The notes: generated by a model not told the origin, from the letters alone. 64,000 bases of DNA from Marsupella aquatica (GCA_973895155.1 OZ316898.1:3596001-3660000); one strand, 5' to 3'; shown: positions 1-10,389, numbered from the stretch's first letter. Numbers and translations are program-made.

Positions 1-269
1 CGCCCAATAGGGTGTTAGTCTTTTTGGATTCTTTGTTGGTTATTTGTTTTAGTGTTTGTCCCCTTGTTGATGTGGGGACTCCTTGGCTTGTGGGACCTGT
101 TGGTCTTCTTGGGACATTTTCCCCTTTCTTTTCCCCCCTTTATTGGGTTTTTTGCCTTTGGGACCATGTCTCCCAGTTTGATGTTCTTGTCTTGTTGGCA
201 CTCTTATATATAAATAGGATAGTCCTAAAAGCTTTTTATTACCATTTGGGGGACATTGTTTAGAGTTGG
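1..269 (+). other. G/T-rich unassigned sequence at window edge
   Basis: No gene is visible. The strand is rich in short GTTTGT, TTGGG and TTTTGCCTTTGGGACC-like runs and ends near an A/T stretch (TATATATAAATA). This style resembles the 3' ends of retroposons seen in reverse orientation near 18.2-18.6 kb, but I found no tail or target duplication, so the assignment is weak. Confidence 0.2.
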
Positions 270-2120
270 AGTAACCCTATGGTTACACGTGTACAACCTA
301 GCCTCAATCTCAGGCCACTCTTCCTTTTAATGCTCCATGGCAAAAAGCAGACTCGCTTTTAATGTTCCATGCCAAAAAGTACTTTATACACTGGCTATAA
401 TCAAGCTACAATTTTGGGGGGTTATGAGACCTTGTCTTTCTTTCCTTGAGCAATATTTTACTTGCATGTTTCATGGGCTATTACTCCTTATTTGCATGAG
501 GAGATTCAACTCTTCACGCGCAGCCAGACGTTTGAGATTCAATTCCTTCATGTATTGTCGTTTATATCTCCATTGCTTATACCGTTTCCAATGCTTAAGG
601 GATTATAGATCAATAGGTGTCACCTGAATTGAGAACCCCTCAAAATAGTGTCTAAAATTAGTGTACTTCTCTTTCACTGGGAAAGTACTGTACCTATAAG
701 GTACAATAACTTGTGCATTCTGGTTCAAGTATTTGTCCTTCGCCCAGAAAGTACTATATCTCTCTTCACTTTAGGGTTAATATACATTTTTTGCATTTAC
801 TTTGTTATAATCATAGTCTCAATACTTTTAATAAGATACGATAGCTAGTGTTTCCTATATTAGTTAGATTAAATTTGATGATTCAATACTCTCAATAAGA
901 TATCATAGACTTTTTTATTGGCCAAGGGATGAGCCTATAACCAAGAGGTCCCAGGTTCAATCCCCCCTCCACACGCAAATGGTGTGGAGGGTATGTGTGT
1001 GTATGTGTGGATGGAGTGTACTGGTGGGAGTTCTCGTTGGGGCATTGAGGGCCTGGTTCATCCCTCTCTCAGTCTTGGACTGGGTCTCTGTCGGATCTGT
1101 AGGTCTGCTTTTGGCTTTTAAGGCAAAAACAAGAAACTATCATAGACTTTAGTGTGGATAACGACTTAAAATAACTGTGCCTTAGAAGGGAAGAGCTATA
1201 TTGCAAACACTATTCTTGGGTACCATTTTTAATTGATCCTAGAATCTCAAATAACAGGTAGCATTTCATAGCAGAAAAATGTTTTTTTTTCAAACAGCTT
1301 TTAAGTACATTGTCACTAAAGATGTTTGAATTTACAATATTATCACTATTTTTTTTTCGTATTTACAAAATTGTCACGGTTTCCGTATAGTTTCCCTGGT
1401 TACCTTGGTAAACTTGTCATCTGTATACCAAACCGTGATATTTTTATAAATATAGAAAAGATAATGACAATATTGTGAATTAGAACATCTTTAGTGGCAA
1501 AGTGATTAAAAACTCTTTTTTCAAATTTGTAAACCCAGGATGGTAAGGATTTGGCTGGATCCAGTACTATAGTTGTTGATGTCTCTTAGAGTGGGACCCA
1601 AAACTGCCCCCAAGTTCTTCTAAGGCTGCCCTTAGATGCAAAATGGCTAGTAGAGTGTGATCCAAGGGGTTATTTTTGGTTTAGTTTTTAAAGCAACAAC
1701 CCTTGCCCTCAATATTGTGGGGGCCGCGTTACTTGAGCTAGGTGCGAAGTGAATTGAAATGCCACATGTCTCATTTTCTTTGTTGGCTAAACTAAGGGTG
1801 GCTTTACAAGAACTTAGGGTAAGTTCCTCTTTTTCGAAGTGTTAGATGCAATCCTATGGAAATCAATCATATGTGAGAACATACCATTCTTCACGTCCAT
1901 TCTTGTCAGTGGATTGCATGGTTGGTAAATTGCATTGATTACTTCTTGAACTGACACATTTTGGCTGGCAATCTAAGTACATTTTAACTCTTGCGTAAGG
2001 AAATGGCCATCTGGATGGAGAGTCAGTACTGTCTTGTACAGCCCAGCTAATAAAGTTCGATGACTCGGTTTCCCTTCAGGGAAAGTTGAAAATCGCATCA
2101 AAGCAATGTTGACTTCCGTG
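270..2120 (+). repeat. Upstream flank of ROCO copy A, shared with copy C
   Basis: Several segments match the region upstream of copy C (about 38440-38985) in the same order. These are the CCATGCCAAAAAGTACTTTAT segment near 370, the CTCAATATTGTGG/GGCCGCGTT segment near 1710, the GACACATTTTGGCT segment near 1950 and the GGAAAGTTGAAAATCGC segment near 2080. The block is therefore part of a segmental duplication that includes the gene, diluted here by inserted elements. Parts also resemble 50220 and 50420. No coding region is convincing. Confidence 0.6.
914..1137 (+). mobile_element. tRNA-derived SINE with 13-bp target duplication
   Basis: A tRNA-like head carries an A-box-like motif (TGGCCAAGGGAT, from 919) and a B box (GGTTCAATCC, 954-963). 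It is followed by a CCTCCACAC/GGTGTGGAGG stem and a body containing GTCGGATCTGT, and ends in an A-rich tail. The insertion is bounded by perfect copies of TATCATAGACTTT at 901-913 and 1138-1150. Related copies occur near 30.6-31.2 kb and, on the minus strand, near 17.9 and 38.1 kb. The Pol III promoter boxes indicate a SINE rather than a functional tRNA, because no cloverleaf closes. Confidence 0.8.
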
Positions 2121-2752
2121 ATTCAAGGAGACGAGTCCCTGGAACAGCATTAAGTGTACCTTGGGACTTTCCCACAACCTACCGGAAGGAGCACCCTGAG
2201 TTTTCCCCTTTTTGCACCCATCTCTTTTCAGGCCAGGACCTTACTCTCGCTTCCCCGGGCTCCCTCTCAATTAGAGACTTAACTTAATTCAACATTCTTA
2301 TCCCCTCTTGTGTAGTGTCTTTTTCCCTTGCATGTGTTTGTGGGAGTATTTGTTGGACTCCATGGAAGCAATCTTTTGACAATAGCTGACATTCTATTTA
2401 AATTTTTTGGACTCCATGGAGAGTTCCCGGGTATTGTCCTGGTTTTGAAAAAAAATTAAAAATTTCTTGGACTCCATGGAGGCAATTGTTTGACAGTAGC
2501 TGACACATTTTGACCAGTTTTGCAAAGTCCGGCCCCAGTCTTTTAGTCTTTGATTTATGAGGGGTTGATTATTCAGTGCAAGATCACCTGAGCTCAAACT
2601 CTTGCTATTAAATTCTTCCTCAGTTCATGCTATTAAATTCTTCCTCAGTTCATGGTTGTATTCCAAACCTTCCAGATGAAACAAATGCATTCATGTCTAA
2701 CTTGTAATTGTGCCTAACTTTGTAACTTTAGTATTTCAAGGGAGCACAAACA
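2121..2752 (+). repeat. Left terminal inverted repeat arm of the MULE-type element
   Basis: Reads as the reverse complement of 3335-3969. Shared landmarks, in mirrored order, include GACTCGT/ACGAGTC at the tip, CCTACCGGAAGGAGCACCCT, GACTCCATGGAGAGTTCC and GTGCCTAACTTTGTAAC. A short direct duplication (GCTATTAAATTCTTCCTCAG) near 2603-2650 is private to this arm. The right end of the arm is approximate. Confidence 0.85.
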
Positions 2753-3334
2753 CTAAACTCAAAAGAACATACACCATTGCTATTCCCATAACCTGAAAAA
2801 ATGAGAAAATTAAAAATTATCACCTACTCATACGGCTAAACTATTGTAGAACCAACTCCCTAGGAAAAACAATTTTCAATTCAACCATCAAATTGGATTT
2901 TGAAACAATTTCTCTTTTGAAAGTCAGTGTAATGATGAATATAATAGCAATTTTGATTTTCTGATATATCCATTTCTTTAATACTTCCTGAATTTCTCCA
3001 CAGTAGTACTGTAGAGTTTACAAACGTCCACAAGGCTACGAATTTACTGATGGTTATAACTTTGATTCTTTATTGAGCACTTTATCAGCCAAATGTTTTT
3101 TAAATTAGATATATTAGTATATCATCTCCATTCATTAGAGCTAAATTTAAAAAGAAAAACAAATGGGTCGCCATTTTTCTTTATTCTAAGGCTTGAGCAG
3201 TAAGTATGACTACTGTAGTTTACATCTGAAATGATTATCTCCATTTTTTTTGAATTTGATAGATCATTTTGGTTTCAACCCCCTTGTATCTTACATCTGG
3301 AATATAAGTATGGTCTAAAAAATGCATGATTACA

Positions 3335-3969
3335 GACGCAAAGTGCTCATGCTCCCATAAAGGTTACAAAGTTAGGCACAATTACAAGCTAGGCATGAAT
3401 GCATTTGTTATTCATCTGGAAGGCATGGAATACAAAGATGAACTGAGGAAGAATTTAGTGGCAAGAGGTTGAGCTCAGGTGATCTTCCACTAAATAATCA
3501 ACCCCTCATAAATCAATGACTACAACTAGACTGGGGCAGGACTTTGCAAAGCGGGTCAAAATGTGTGAGCTACTGTCAAATGATTGCCTCCATGGAGTCC
3601 AAGAATTATTTAATTTATTTTTCCAAAACCAGGATAATACCCGGGGAACTCTCCATGGAGTCCAAGAAATTTAAATAGAATGTCAGCTACTTTCAAAAGA
3701 TTGCCTCCATGGAACCCAAGAAATTTAAACAAACACTTCCACCACCTGGATGCAAAGGAAAAAGGCACTACACCAGAGGGGATAAGAATGTTGAATTAAG
3801 TTTAAGTCTCTAATTGAGAGGGAGCCAGGGGCAGCGAGTGTAAGGTCATGGCCTGAGATGAGTGCAAAAAGGGGAAAACTCAGGGTGCACCCAGGGTGCT
3901 CCTTCCGGTAGGCTGTGGGGGAGTCCCGAGGTACAGTTAATGCTGTTCCAGGGACTCGTCTCCTTGAAT
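3335..3969 (-). repeat. Right terminal inverted repeat arm of the MULE-type element
   Basis: Inverted partner of 2121-2752. It contains an extra near-duplicate GGTGCACCCAGG/GGTGCTCC stretch near 3880 that the left arm lacks. An open frame of about 140 codons on the minus strand across this arm and its flank has no recognisable protein and is treated as chance. Confidence 0.85.
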
Positions 3970-3978
3970 ACTTCCGTG

Positions 3979-4492
3979 TACGTAGAGTGAAGAAGTACCA
4001 GAACTGGTCCGTTCCAGGAAATGGGGAGCAGGAAATTGGGAGCCGACCTTTCGCGGAGATGGCAACTTGGAAAATAGTGGCGAACATCAGTTTGCTACGA
4101 TGTTTGAAGTTGCAAATTGCTGGACATCGGAGAGGATAAGAAGTGACAGAATGCAATTTTCGAGAGGGTGGCGATGCGCACGGAAGACGAGGACATTGCG
4201 ATGCGGTTCTGGTCCATCTTTTGTAAGCTGTGGGTCATGTATGTGCCGTGGGGCAGCTGAGGCTTGGAGTGATCGTCCGTCTGCCATCACCGCTGAGAAT
4301 TTGCAGCCTGCTGTTTCAGACAATCAAGTGCAGGTTTGTGCCAGTTTCATCAGTAACTTTGTGGAGATTTGAGGTTCGACAATCTAGCTTCTGGAAGGGC
4401 TGGATTGTATCTTAACAAGGAGCCCAACTTCCGAGAGCTTGTTTTCTAGTCATATTTCGGTCATCCGGGTTGGAGATTGGTTTACTTCGTCC
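3979..4492 (+). promoter_or_regulatory. Conserved 5' leader of ROCO copy A
   Basis: This stretch matches the sequence before copy B (31374-31880) and copy C (about 38986-39448) almost end to end. Shared landmarks are GGAAATGGGGAGCAGGAAAT, GTTTGCTACGATGT, CGAGAGGGTGGCGATG and TCTGGAAGGGCTGGATTGTA. It carries a 28-codon upstream ORF and a longer open frame in the same phase as the main gene. A donor-like CAG/GTTTGT follows at 4331-4339, so a leader intron is possible, though no acceptor is shared by all three copies. Confidence 0.6.
4174..4260 (+). CDS. Conserved 28-codon upstream ORF (copy A)
   Basis: An ATG-to-TGA frame of 28 codons lies in the leader, with stop about 230 nt before the main ATG. 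The peptide starts MRTEDED and ends YVPWGS. The same frame, start, stop and length occur before copies B and C without any indel. Between A and B there are eight substitutions, and six fall at third codon positions, which suggests selection on the peptide. It could act as a translational attenuator of the ROCO ORF, but this is inference and transcription is unproven. Confidence 0.5.
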   Translation: MRTEDEDIAMRFWSIFCKLWVMYVPWGS

Positions 4493-7400
4493 ATGGCTTC
4501 GTCTGTGAAAGAAACTGGTCGCTCTAGTGCTCTAGTGAAGTCAGAGAAGATCATGGCATGGCGGTCACAAATTGAAGAATCGTCATCCTTGAAAATCGAG
4601 GGGCCCCTGAACACGAAGGAGTGGGACGATTTGATGTTTCTTTTGAGACTTGACGATTTGATGTTTAAAAGACAACTCCCCGTCCACGCCAGCATCCGTG
4701 GGGCTTTGGATTTCGCTCACATTTTCGAGGCCCTAGTCGAAGGACGTATTTCTCAGTTGACTTCACTCACCATACGCTCTGGTGGATACCCTCGAAGCAC
4801 GGCTCAGAAATTGGATGCATTGTTGAAGGGTGGGTGCTTGAGAAATTTACGACATCTCAGTGTAGGTGGCGCGGTCTTTGCTGTAGTGGAGTGGACAGTT
4901 TTGACAAACGCAATCAAATCCGGGCTACTGCCAGAACTTCGATCGTAGACACTCATCGACTTCCCGTTGGACCAGCGTCTTACTTTGGCAGGTTTGGTTG
5001 AGGAAGCCGGGAATTGGTTCAGCTCTCTTGAAAATCTCGCCATATCTCGAAGTGTCGGCGCCTCAGAGCAAGTTCTTGCCATGGTAGACGCGATGATGGA
5101 ACTCCCGCAGTGGGAATCAGCGTTGAAAGTTCTGAATCTCAGGTCAAATGGTCTGGAGGAAACAGCACTTGATGCTCTGGCAAACTTGGTCGCAGCGGGC
5201 CGCCTGCAGCAGCTAGAGGTATTGGACTTGAGTAGAAACCATACTAAAACATTTGGCGCCGCGATTTTCGCAAAGTTCATGCGAAACATTCAAGAGGGCC
5301 ATCTACCTCGACTGAAAACATTTGACTGGAGAGCCAACGAGATAGGAAGTCATGGTGAAGGAGCAAAGGCTGTTGCGAAAGCGTATTTCGAAAATGGAGC
5401 CCTAACAGCAGATATCCGTATCGATTGGGATTGCGTGCGTGACCCATCGTTGGTGGCGAAGGTGAAAGAATACAAGAAGAGGAATCGGCGACTTGTTGGT
5501 TTCAGGAGTCAGCTCAAAGAGGAGTTCAAAGTTCTCGTCCCCCTAAGATCTGCTAAGATTTTTCTTTGTGGATACCCTGAAGTAGGGAAAACTACATTAA
5601 GGAAAGCTTTGGGAAGACGTTTGGGACCCAGGACCAGGTTGATGTGGGAGAGGCGTCCTAAGCGATTCAAGGAGCCACGGACAAAGGGGATTGAGTTGAG
5701 CCGGATTCAAGACAAGAGACACACCACCCTAATTATGTGGGACCTTGCTGGTCAGGAGGAGTTTCATGTTCTTCATGGTACATTTTTGGCAAATCTGGGA
5801 TTTGCAGGTGGGGAAGCCACGACGTTTGTTCTTGTCTTCAAAGTACCATTTGACGCAAATGTGCAAGCCAAACTCATGTACTGGCTCAAGTTTGTGGCGT
5901 CCAGTTCTGTAAGAAGTGTACAGCGCCAAGTGATGATTGTCTTGAATTGTTTTGATGGTAAACAATGCCTGGAAAGGGACAGGAGATATTGTATGAGCTT
6001 GATCAAAGACTTTGCTGCAAAGTTTTTTGATATACTTCACATTCACCCGGATCCATTCATAATCGACGTCCGTGTTGCTGCATTGGTTCAACCTCTGAAA
6101 CATCATCTCTTCCACCACGCACAAACACTACTGCAAGATGTACAAGTGCCAAAGGCCTGTTTTGAGCTTCTGAAGGACTTAAAACAGTGGTCAGACGGTG
6201 AGAACAAGAACCGCCTTCCCATTTTTAGCTGGAGGGCTTTCGAAGATGATTGGAAATTGAAGCACCTCTTTAAAAGTGACCCTTCAAAGAACCTCAAAAT
6301 TTGCGCTTCATATTTGCATGAGATAGGGGAAATCATCTACTTCGGCGATACGGCATCCAATCACCGAGGGGCTCAGAACAAAAGCATTGTGGTTCCTGAT
6401 CCAGAATGGTTTTGCAAAGAAGTTGTGGGCCAATTGCTGCTCCCAAAAGAGATGCTTGAAGGAGGCAGCTCCATTCGAGTGAGTGCTGATGGATCGATAT
6501 CCACAATCAGGTTCCGGGCATTCTTTGAGCATTTGCTTCATGAAGGAACTGCAAGTGATGATGTGGTTTCAATGCTGGAACAAGTGGGTTTGTGCTTTCG
6601 GAAAGGAACAGAAGAAATTATCATACCAGCTCTTATTCGTGAAGATGATTACACGTCAATTGACTGGGAAGGCCAAGGACTCCACGGAGTGATGGGGAGG
6701 TGTCTTGCTACTGAAGACACGGGCAGAACTGCTATTCCTGGGACTCTATTTCGGCGGCTTCAAGTGGAGCTCGCCCAAGATCCGAAGTTCGGCGGTCGTG
6801 GTGACAGCCAATATAGAACAGGCAAGTCCTTTTGTAGTTTCAAGCTTGGGGAGCTCCTGGTTTTAGTGCAGTTCGACGTGGATCATTCAGACCCCAGTGA
6901 TGATAGAATTGACATTCTCGTCAAAAGTGTGCTCCGCGGGGATTCCACAGATGTGAGCATGGCAAAGGTTAATGTCATTTGTGAAATCTTACAAACATTG
7001 GAGAGACTTTGTGTTACATGCTGTCCCGGATTGATGTATGATGTGAAGGTCATTCAACCACGGAACGCTCCTCAGGGAACCCCAAAAATGACCGAAAGGC
7101 AGCTCATGTCCCTGAGAGAAATAAAGGCTCGTCTGGTCAACGGACAAAAATACTTGAGCTGGAAGCTCAACGGTGATCCAGTGGAGGTAAAGACCCTTCT
7201 TTCGGAGAGTGAACTGAAACGTGTTTTGGGAAGCGCTAAAGCAGAGTATGATGAATGTAAACGGGAGGCAGTATCGCTGGGTCTCGTGACAGAGGATTCT
7301 CTGCAAAAGCTAGAAGAATTTGAGCAAGAGAATGCATCTAAGGCAGAAGGTCTTGACGTGGAAGGAGCTACTATCAAATATCGAAGCGATGATGGAGCGG

Positions 7401-7858
7401 ATATAACGAACCGACGGATTCTCCATGAAATGCGCCAACAGCATCGTCTAACACGCCAGGCTGTCCATGGCGATGGTCATCTCACACGGCAGTATATTGA
7501 GAAGTCCCAAGAGGAGATCCGGCAAAAACAGAATGTTCTGGTCAGGCATATACAAGCGCAACAAGAGTTCTCAATTGAAGTGCAAGGTGATAACAGAAAG
7601 TATGGAACCGCAGAAGCACCAGTAGATTTGAGAGAGAGAATGATTGCCGAGGGAGTCGTCAAGGATCTGATTGGTGAAGTTGGTGAAGCCGATTTTAGAA
7701 AAAAGATTGGATTGAGGAAGGTGTTGCTCAGAGCTCCAGCCCAGCCGCAGATAAGCAGCTCAGCGCAGGCCCAATCTACTGATGCGCAGTCTTGTGTACG
7801 GTGGATTTGCGAGAATTGCTACAAGAGCTACGGGGATAGAGCCAGGGCCATCGGATAG
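4493..7858 (+). CDS. LRR-ROCO (Roc-COR) GTPase, copy A, interrupted by one stop codon
   Basis: The start ATG at 4493 is chosen because the opening residues (M-x-S-V-x-E-T-G) align with copies B and C. One frame runs to 7858 except for a TAG at 4946-4948, where copy B has TTG (Leu). The first ATG after it is at 5081, leaving about 925 residues. Leucine-rich repeats (for example LKVLNLRSNGL and LEVLDLSRN) precede a Roc GTPase. The P-loop is GYPEVGKT (codon 360 from the ATG), switch II is DLAGQEEF, and G4 is NCFD. A COR-like region follows (YLHEIGEIIYF, then VPDPEWFCKEVVGQ). The protein ends with a CENC pair. Compared with copy C, 132 codons are missing in frame after residue motif FSIE. ROCO proteins bind GTP and act in signalling; plant TORNADO1 has this architecture. 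Identity is firm, function is inferred, and the stop may make it a pseudogene. Confidence 0.85.
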
Positions 7859-8760
7859 AGAGACGAGAGTAGATTGCTACTAGCTGAGAATAATTTTAAA
7901 GATTTCCTTCCAATCTAGTCCGCGGAGCTCATTTTCATCACACTCATCAGCCACGTAAAGTGATTACGATGTCCACCTTCACATTCGACGATCATAGAGG
8001 ACTGGATTTTCGCAGAGCATAAGGCTGCTGCCATTCTTCCACCCGTGGTCAAGTGCAGGACGTCAGTATAAATCCGAAGAGATTCCTACTGATTAAAACA
8101 TTTCTGAACCTCCCGGCACTTGGAAGTCCTTCGCGTTCACATGAATTTTTGTGTTCATAAGCCGCTCTTCAGGGTTGAAGGTTCAGTACGCTCCAGTGCA
8201 TGGTTTTGCCAGCGCTGCCCTCGTGGAATTCTATAGCAAAAGTTAGATCGATATGATGGTACCGTGCCGGTTGCACATGGTAGCGTACTGTAGTGAAATT
8301 CTCAGGATGAAATCATTTATGGAGTCCAAGGTTGCATTTGACTAGGCGCCGAACTGTACTAGAGGACCACGTCGGGTGAGAACCTTGAAGACAATCAACG
8401 ATGAAAGTACATTTCCTTGGCATCTCTGGGAGGTTCTCCCTTGTAACCGATTGCAAAGTATATGCATCTATCACTTTCTCACCTTCATGCATAGTTGGAA
8501 AATCCAGAGATTTGAATCGAAATTGGCCACCCGAATCATGGGTGGTATTTCTTTAAGCCATCTCTCGTCTCCTCCTCGTTAACTTTCCTGAATTCTCTCC
8601 GGTTGTTCTTGGATGAGGCGATGGCGATTCCCATGGGTTGCGGTAATTGAGTGTACAATTTCGGAGCAAATCAGCTCCATGTTTCTGAAAAGGTTCAAGA
8701 CTGTTTACGAGTTCCAACACTTTCCACTTCACTTTCAGGCACCATAACCATATTAGAAGC
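7859..8760 (+). repeat. 3' flank of ROCO copy A, shared with copy C
   Basis: From about 7878 the sequence follows the copy C flank at 44265 onward. Landmarks are CAATCTAGTC, GGAGCTCATTTTCATCACAC, ATTCGACGATCATAGAGGAC and TGGATGAGGCGATGG. The first ~940 bp of the copy C flank (43335-44265) are absent here, so a deletion joins the end of the gene to the distal flank. No coding region is seen. Confidence 0.65.
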
Positions 8761-8940
8761 ATTTCGCGCAAGTACACCATCACCACTCACATTTGTCTTA
8801 TCTGATCTGGGGCTGAATTGAGCCCTGCGCAATGGTCATGTCCGGTTCAGAGGCTTCATCATCGTCATTTGCAACTTAGGGTGGAGCTCGATTCCTCACC
8901 AAATAGTTTTGAGTGGTATTTTTCTCTCTAGATTAAGGGT
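8761..8940 (-). pseudogene. Decayed C-terminal remnant of a NAC gene
   Basis: On the minus strand the translated remnants include ADDE-like acidic residues, an ASEP-like stretch, GSIQPQIR and a terminal C-x-C-A-K-C-F. They match in order the tail of the NAC gene behind copy C, where the frame ends CECRQCACAKCF at 45795. In-frame stops interrupt it and no NAC DNA-binding domain is present nearby. It is best read as the edge of a duplicated block that included ROCO and the end of the convergent NAC gene. Confidence 0.6.
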
Positions 8941-9615
8941 TGGGGTTGCTGATATTCTCATAACCTGGACTAGTTGAGTAGGGTACCAACCATGGCCGCA
9001 AGGGGGTTATGGGATGTCATTCCAAAGGGCTGTGAGTCCTAGCGAATTACAGTCATGGCCATGGATTAATGAGCATAAGACTCCAGGGTAATGTTTTGCT
9101 CTATTTTGTCATGAAAATTGTGCCTAAGATTGTGCCAAACCGTCCAGTCAGAGAAATATGAAGAAAAAACTACAGGAAGCAATTAAGTTTCTAAAATACT
9201 CGACAATTTGTGGAATGAGGATTGTCCTTAATTAAACTGTCCTTACCTGAGCAGTGCACCCACCTCCTTCCTTGCACGGCAGTCTGGAGCCTAAGTGCAA
9301 TAGAGTCAAAGATACATGATGCTCTCTTTTGTGAAAGTTAGGATCGTTTTAAATCTAGATATGTGCTATATATTGATATGCTAGTGATAAACTTGAACAA
9401 AACATCCTTGCTTAAACATCCTTCAAGCATTCCAAACTTCAACAAGGGCCAAAATTGAAGAAACCATCAGTATTTGATGATATCTTGAAATGAACCCATA
9501 CCAAAATAATATTACAAAACTCCATTCATTTGTTTGACCAGCAACTGGCAAAAACCAAAGCATACGTAAAGGGATGAGGAATTACACTTACAAAGTGCTC
9601 GATACATTTTGAGTA
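8941..9615. other. No gene recognised
   Basis: A/T-rich sequence without a convincing frame, splice structure or repeat that I could match elsewhere in the window. Confidence 0.4.
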
Positions 9616-9902
9616 TCATTTTCGTTTGCTTGTCGCCACCGCTCGCAAGGATTGACCAAATCGTGCGAGTAGATACCTCATGTTAAAGATGAGATCCCGG
9701 TCATACTTCTCGCCTTTCTTTGACACTGCCTTTAGCTTGCGAGATCAACATTCATCCAGCTTCTGTCCTGCAGGCATCTTTTCTCCGTGACGGACTTTCT
9801 GACCTTGCCATTTATACTCGATGCTTCTTCTATCCATTTTGAATCTAGAGATTGATCATCTTGTGGCGAGACAAGTGAGAAAGCCATCGCACAGACCTCA
9901 CC
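9616..9902 (-). pseudogene. Exon-like minus-strand fragment of unknown gene
   Basis: A strong acceptor-like tract (CTTCCTCTTTCAG) precedes an open frame of about 60 codons that includes SPQDDQSLDSKWIEEA. In a second frame, further down the strand, a stretch reading KLKAVSKKGEKYDRDLIF and MRYLLARFGQ runs to a TGA at 9616-9618. The two parts look like one protein segment broken by a frame change or a missed intron. I do not recognise the family. It may be a gene relic or two real exons. Confidence 0.25.
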
Positions 9903-9929
9903 CTGAAAGAGGAAGCTCAATAACACCAA

Positions 9930-10389
9930 ACGTTAAATCTACGTCAGCCGTACAACCAGAACATAAACCAAGACACATATAATTCGAATTACTTGTTTTC
10001 TATATCATAAATATAGTGTATTAGTTATGGACCCCCATGAGAGGTCCCTTGCAAATTCCTTGCCACGAGGTTGAGCCACATCAGCACAACCAGCCACAAA
10101 CAAGAAATAACATATTTTTGACAGTAACAAAAACACGCATTCATGGATGTGGCAAAAACAACATAATTTTTGGGGCGCCATGCCATAAATATTAAGCGTA
10201 AAAAAAACCAGAATACAAAGGAAGAGATGTCATTTAATAAAATAAAATTACCATTATGATGTTTGTCAATGATATATCAGTATTTTATATCAAAATACTT
10301 GTATTTTTTTAATTGTTTGCAAGTTTGAAAAAACCAATTGTCTGATAGAAATGTACATAGTTAGAACCCTTTGGCTCCACATTGTAAAA
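9930..10389. other. A/T-rich intergenic sequence, no gene recognised
   Basis: No coding or structural feature seen. It leads into a short tandem array. Confidence 0.35.

Larger units (their letters stand above)
2121..3969. mobile_element. Mutator-like (MULE-type) non-autonomous element with long TIRs
   Basis: The element begins ATTCAAGGAGACGAG and ends with the exact reverse complement. It is flanked by a perfect 9-bp duplication, ACTTCCGTG, at 2112-2120 and 3970-3978. The two terminal arms, about 630 bp each, are inverted copies that differ by small indels and substitutions. Long inverted termini plus 9-bp duplications are the recognised signature of Mutator-like elements. The roughly 580-bp spacer holds no transposase-like frame, so mobility would depend on another element. 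It sits about 520 bp upstream of the ROCO A start. Copy B has the uninterrupted site (31365-31373 running into TACGTAG). Confidence 0.9.

Noticed and set aside
919-963. Possible tRNA gene from A- and B-box matches
   Set aside because: No acceptor stem or cloverleaf closes, and the boxes belong to a SINE with target duplications.
3725-4156. 143-codon minus-strand frame across the MULE right arm and ROCO leader
   Set aside because: It crosses the element boundary and so cannot be an ancestral gene.
5729-6124. 131-codon minus-strand frame also open at 33102-33497
   Set aside because: It appears in both places only because ROCO copies A and B are nearly identical there; it is antisense to the Roc domain and is lost in copy C.
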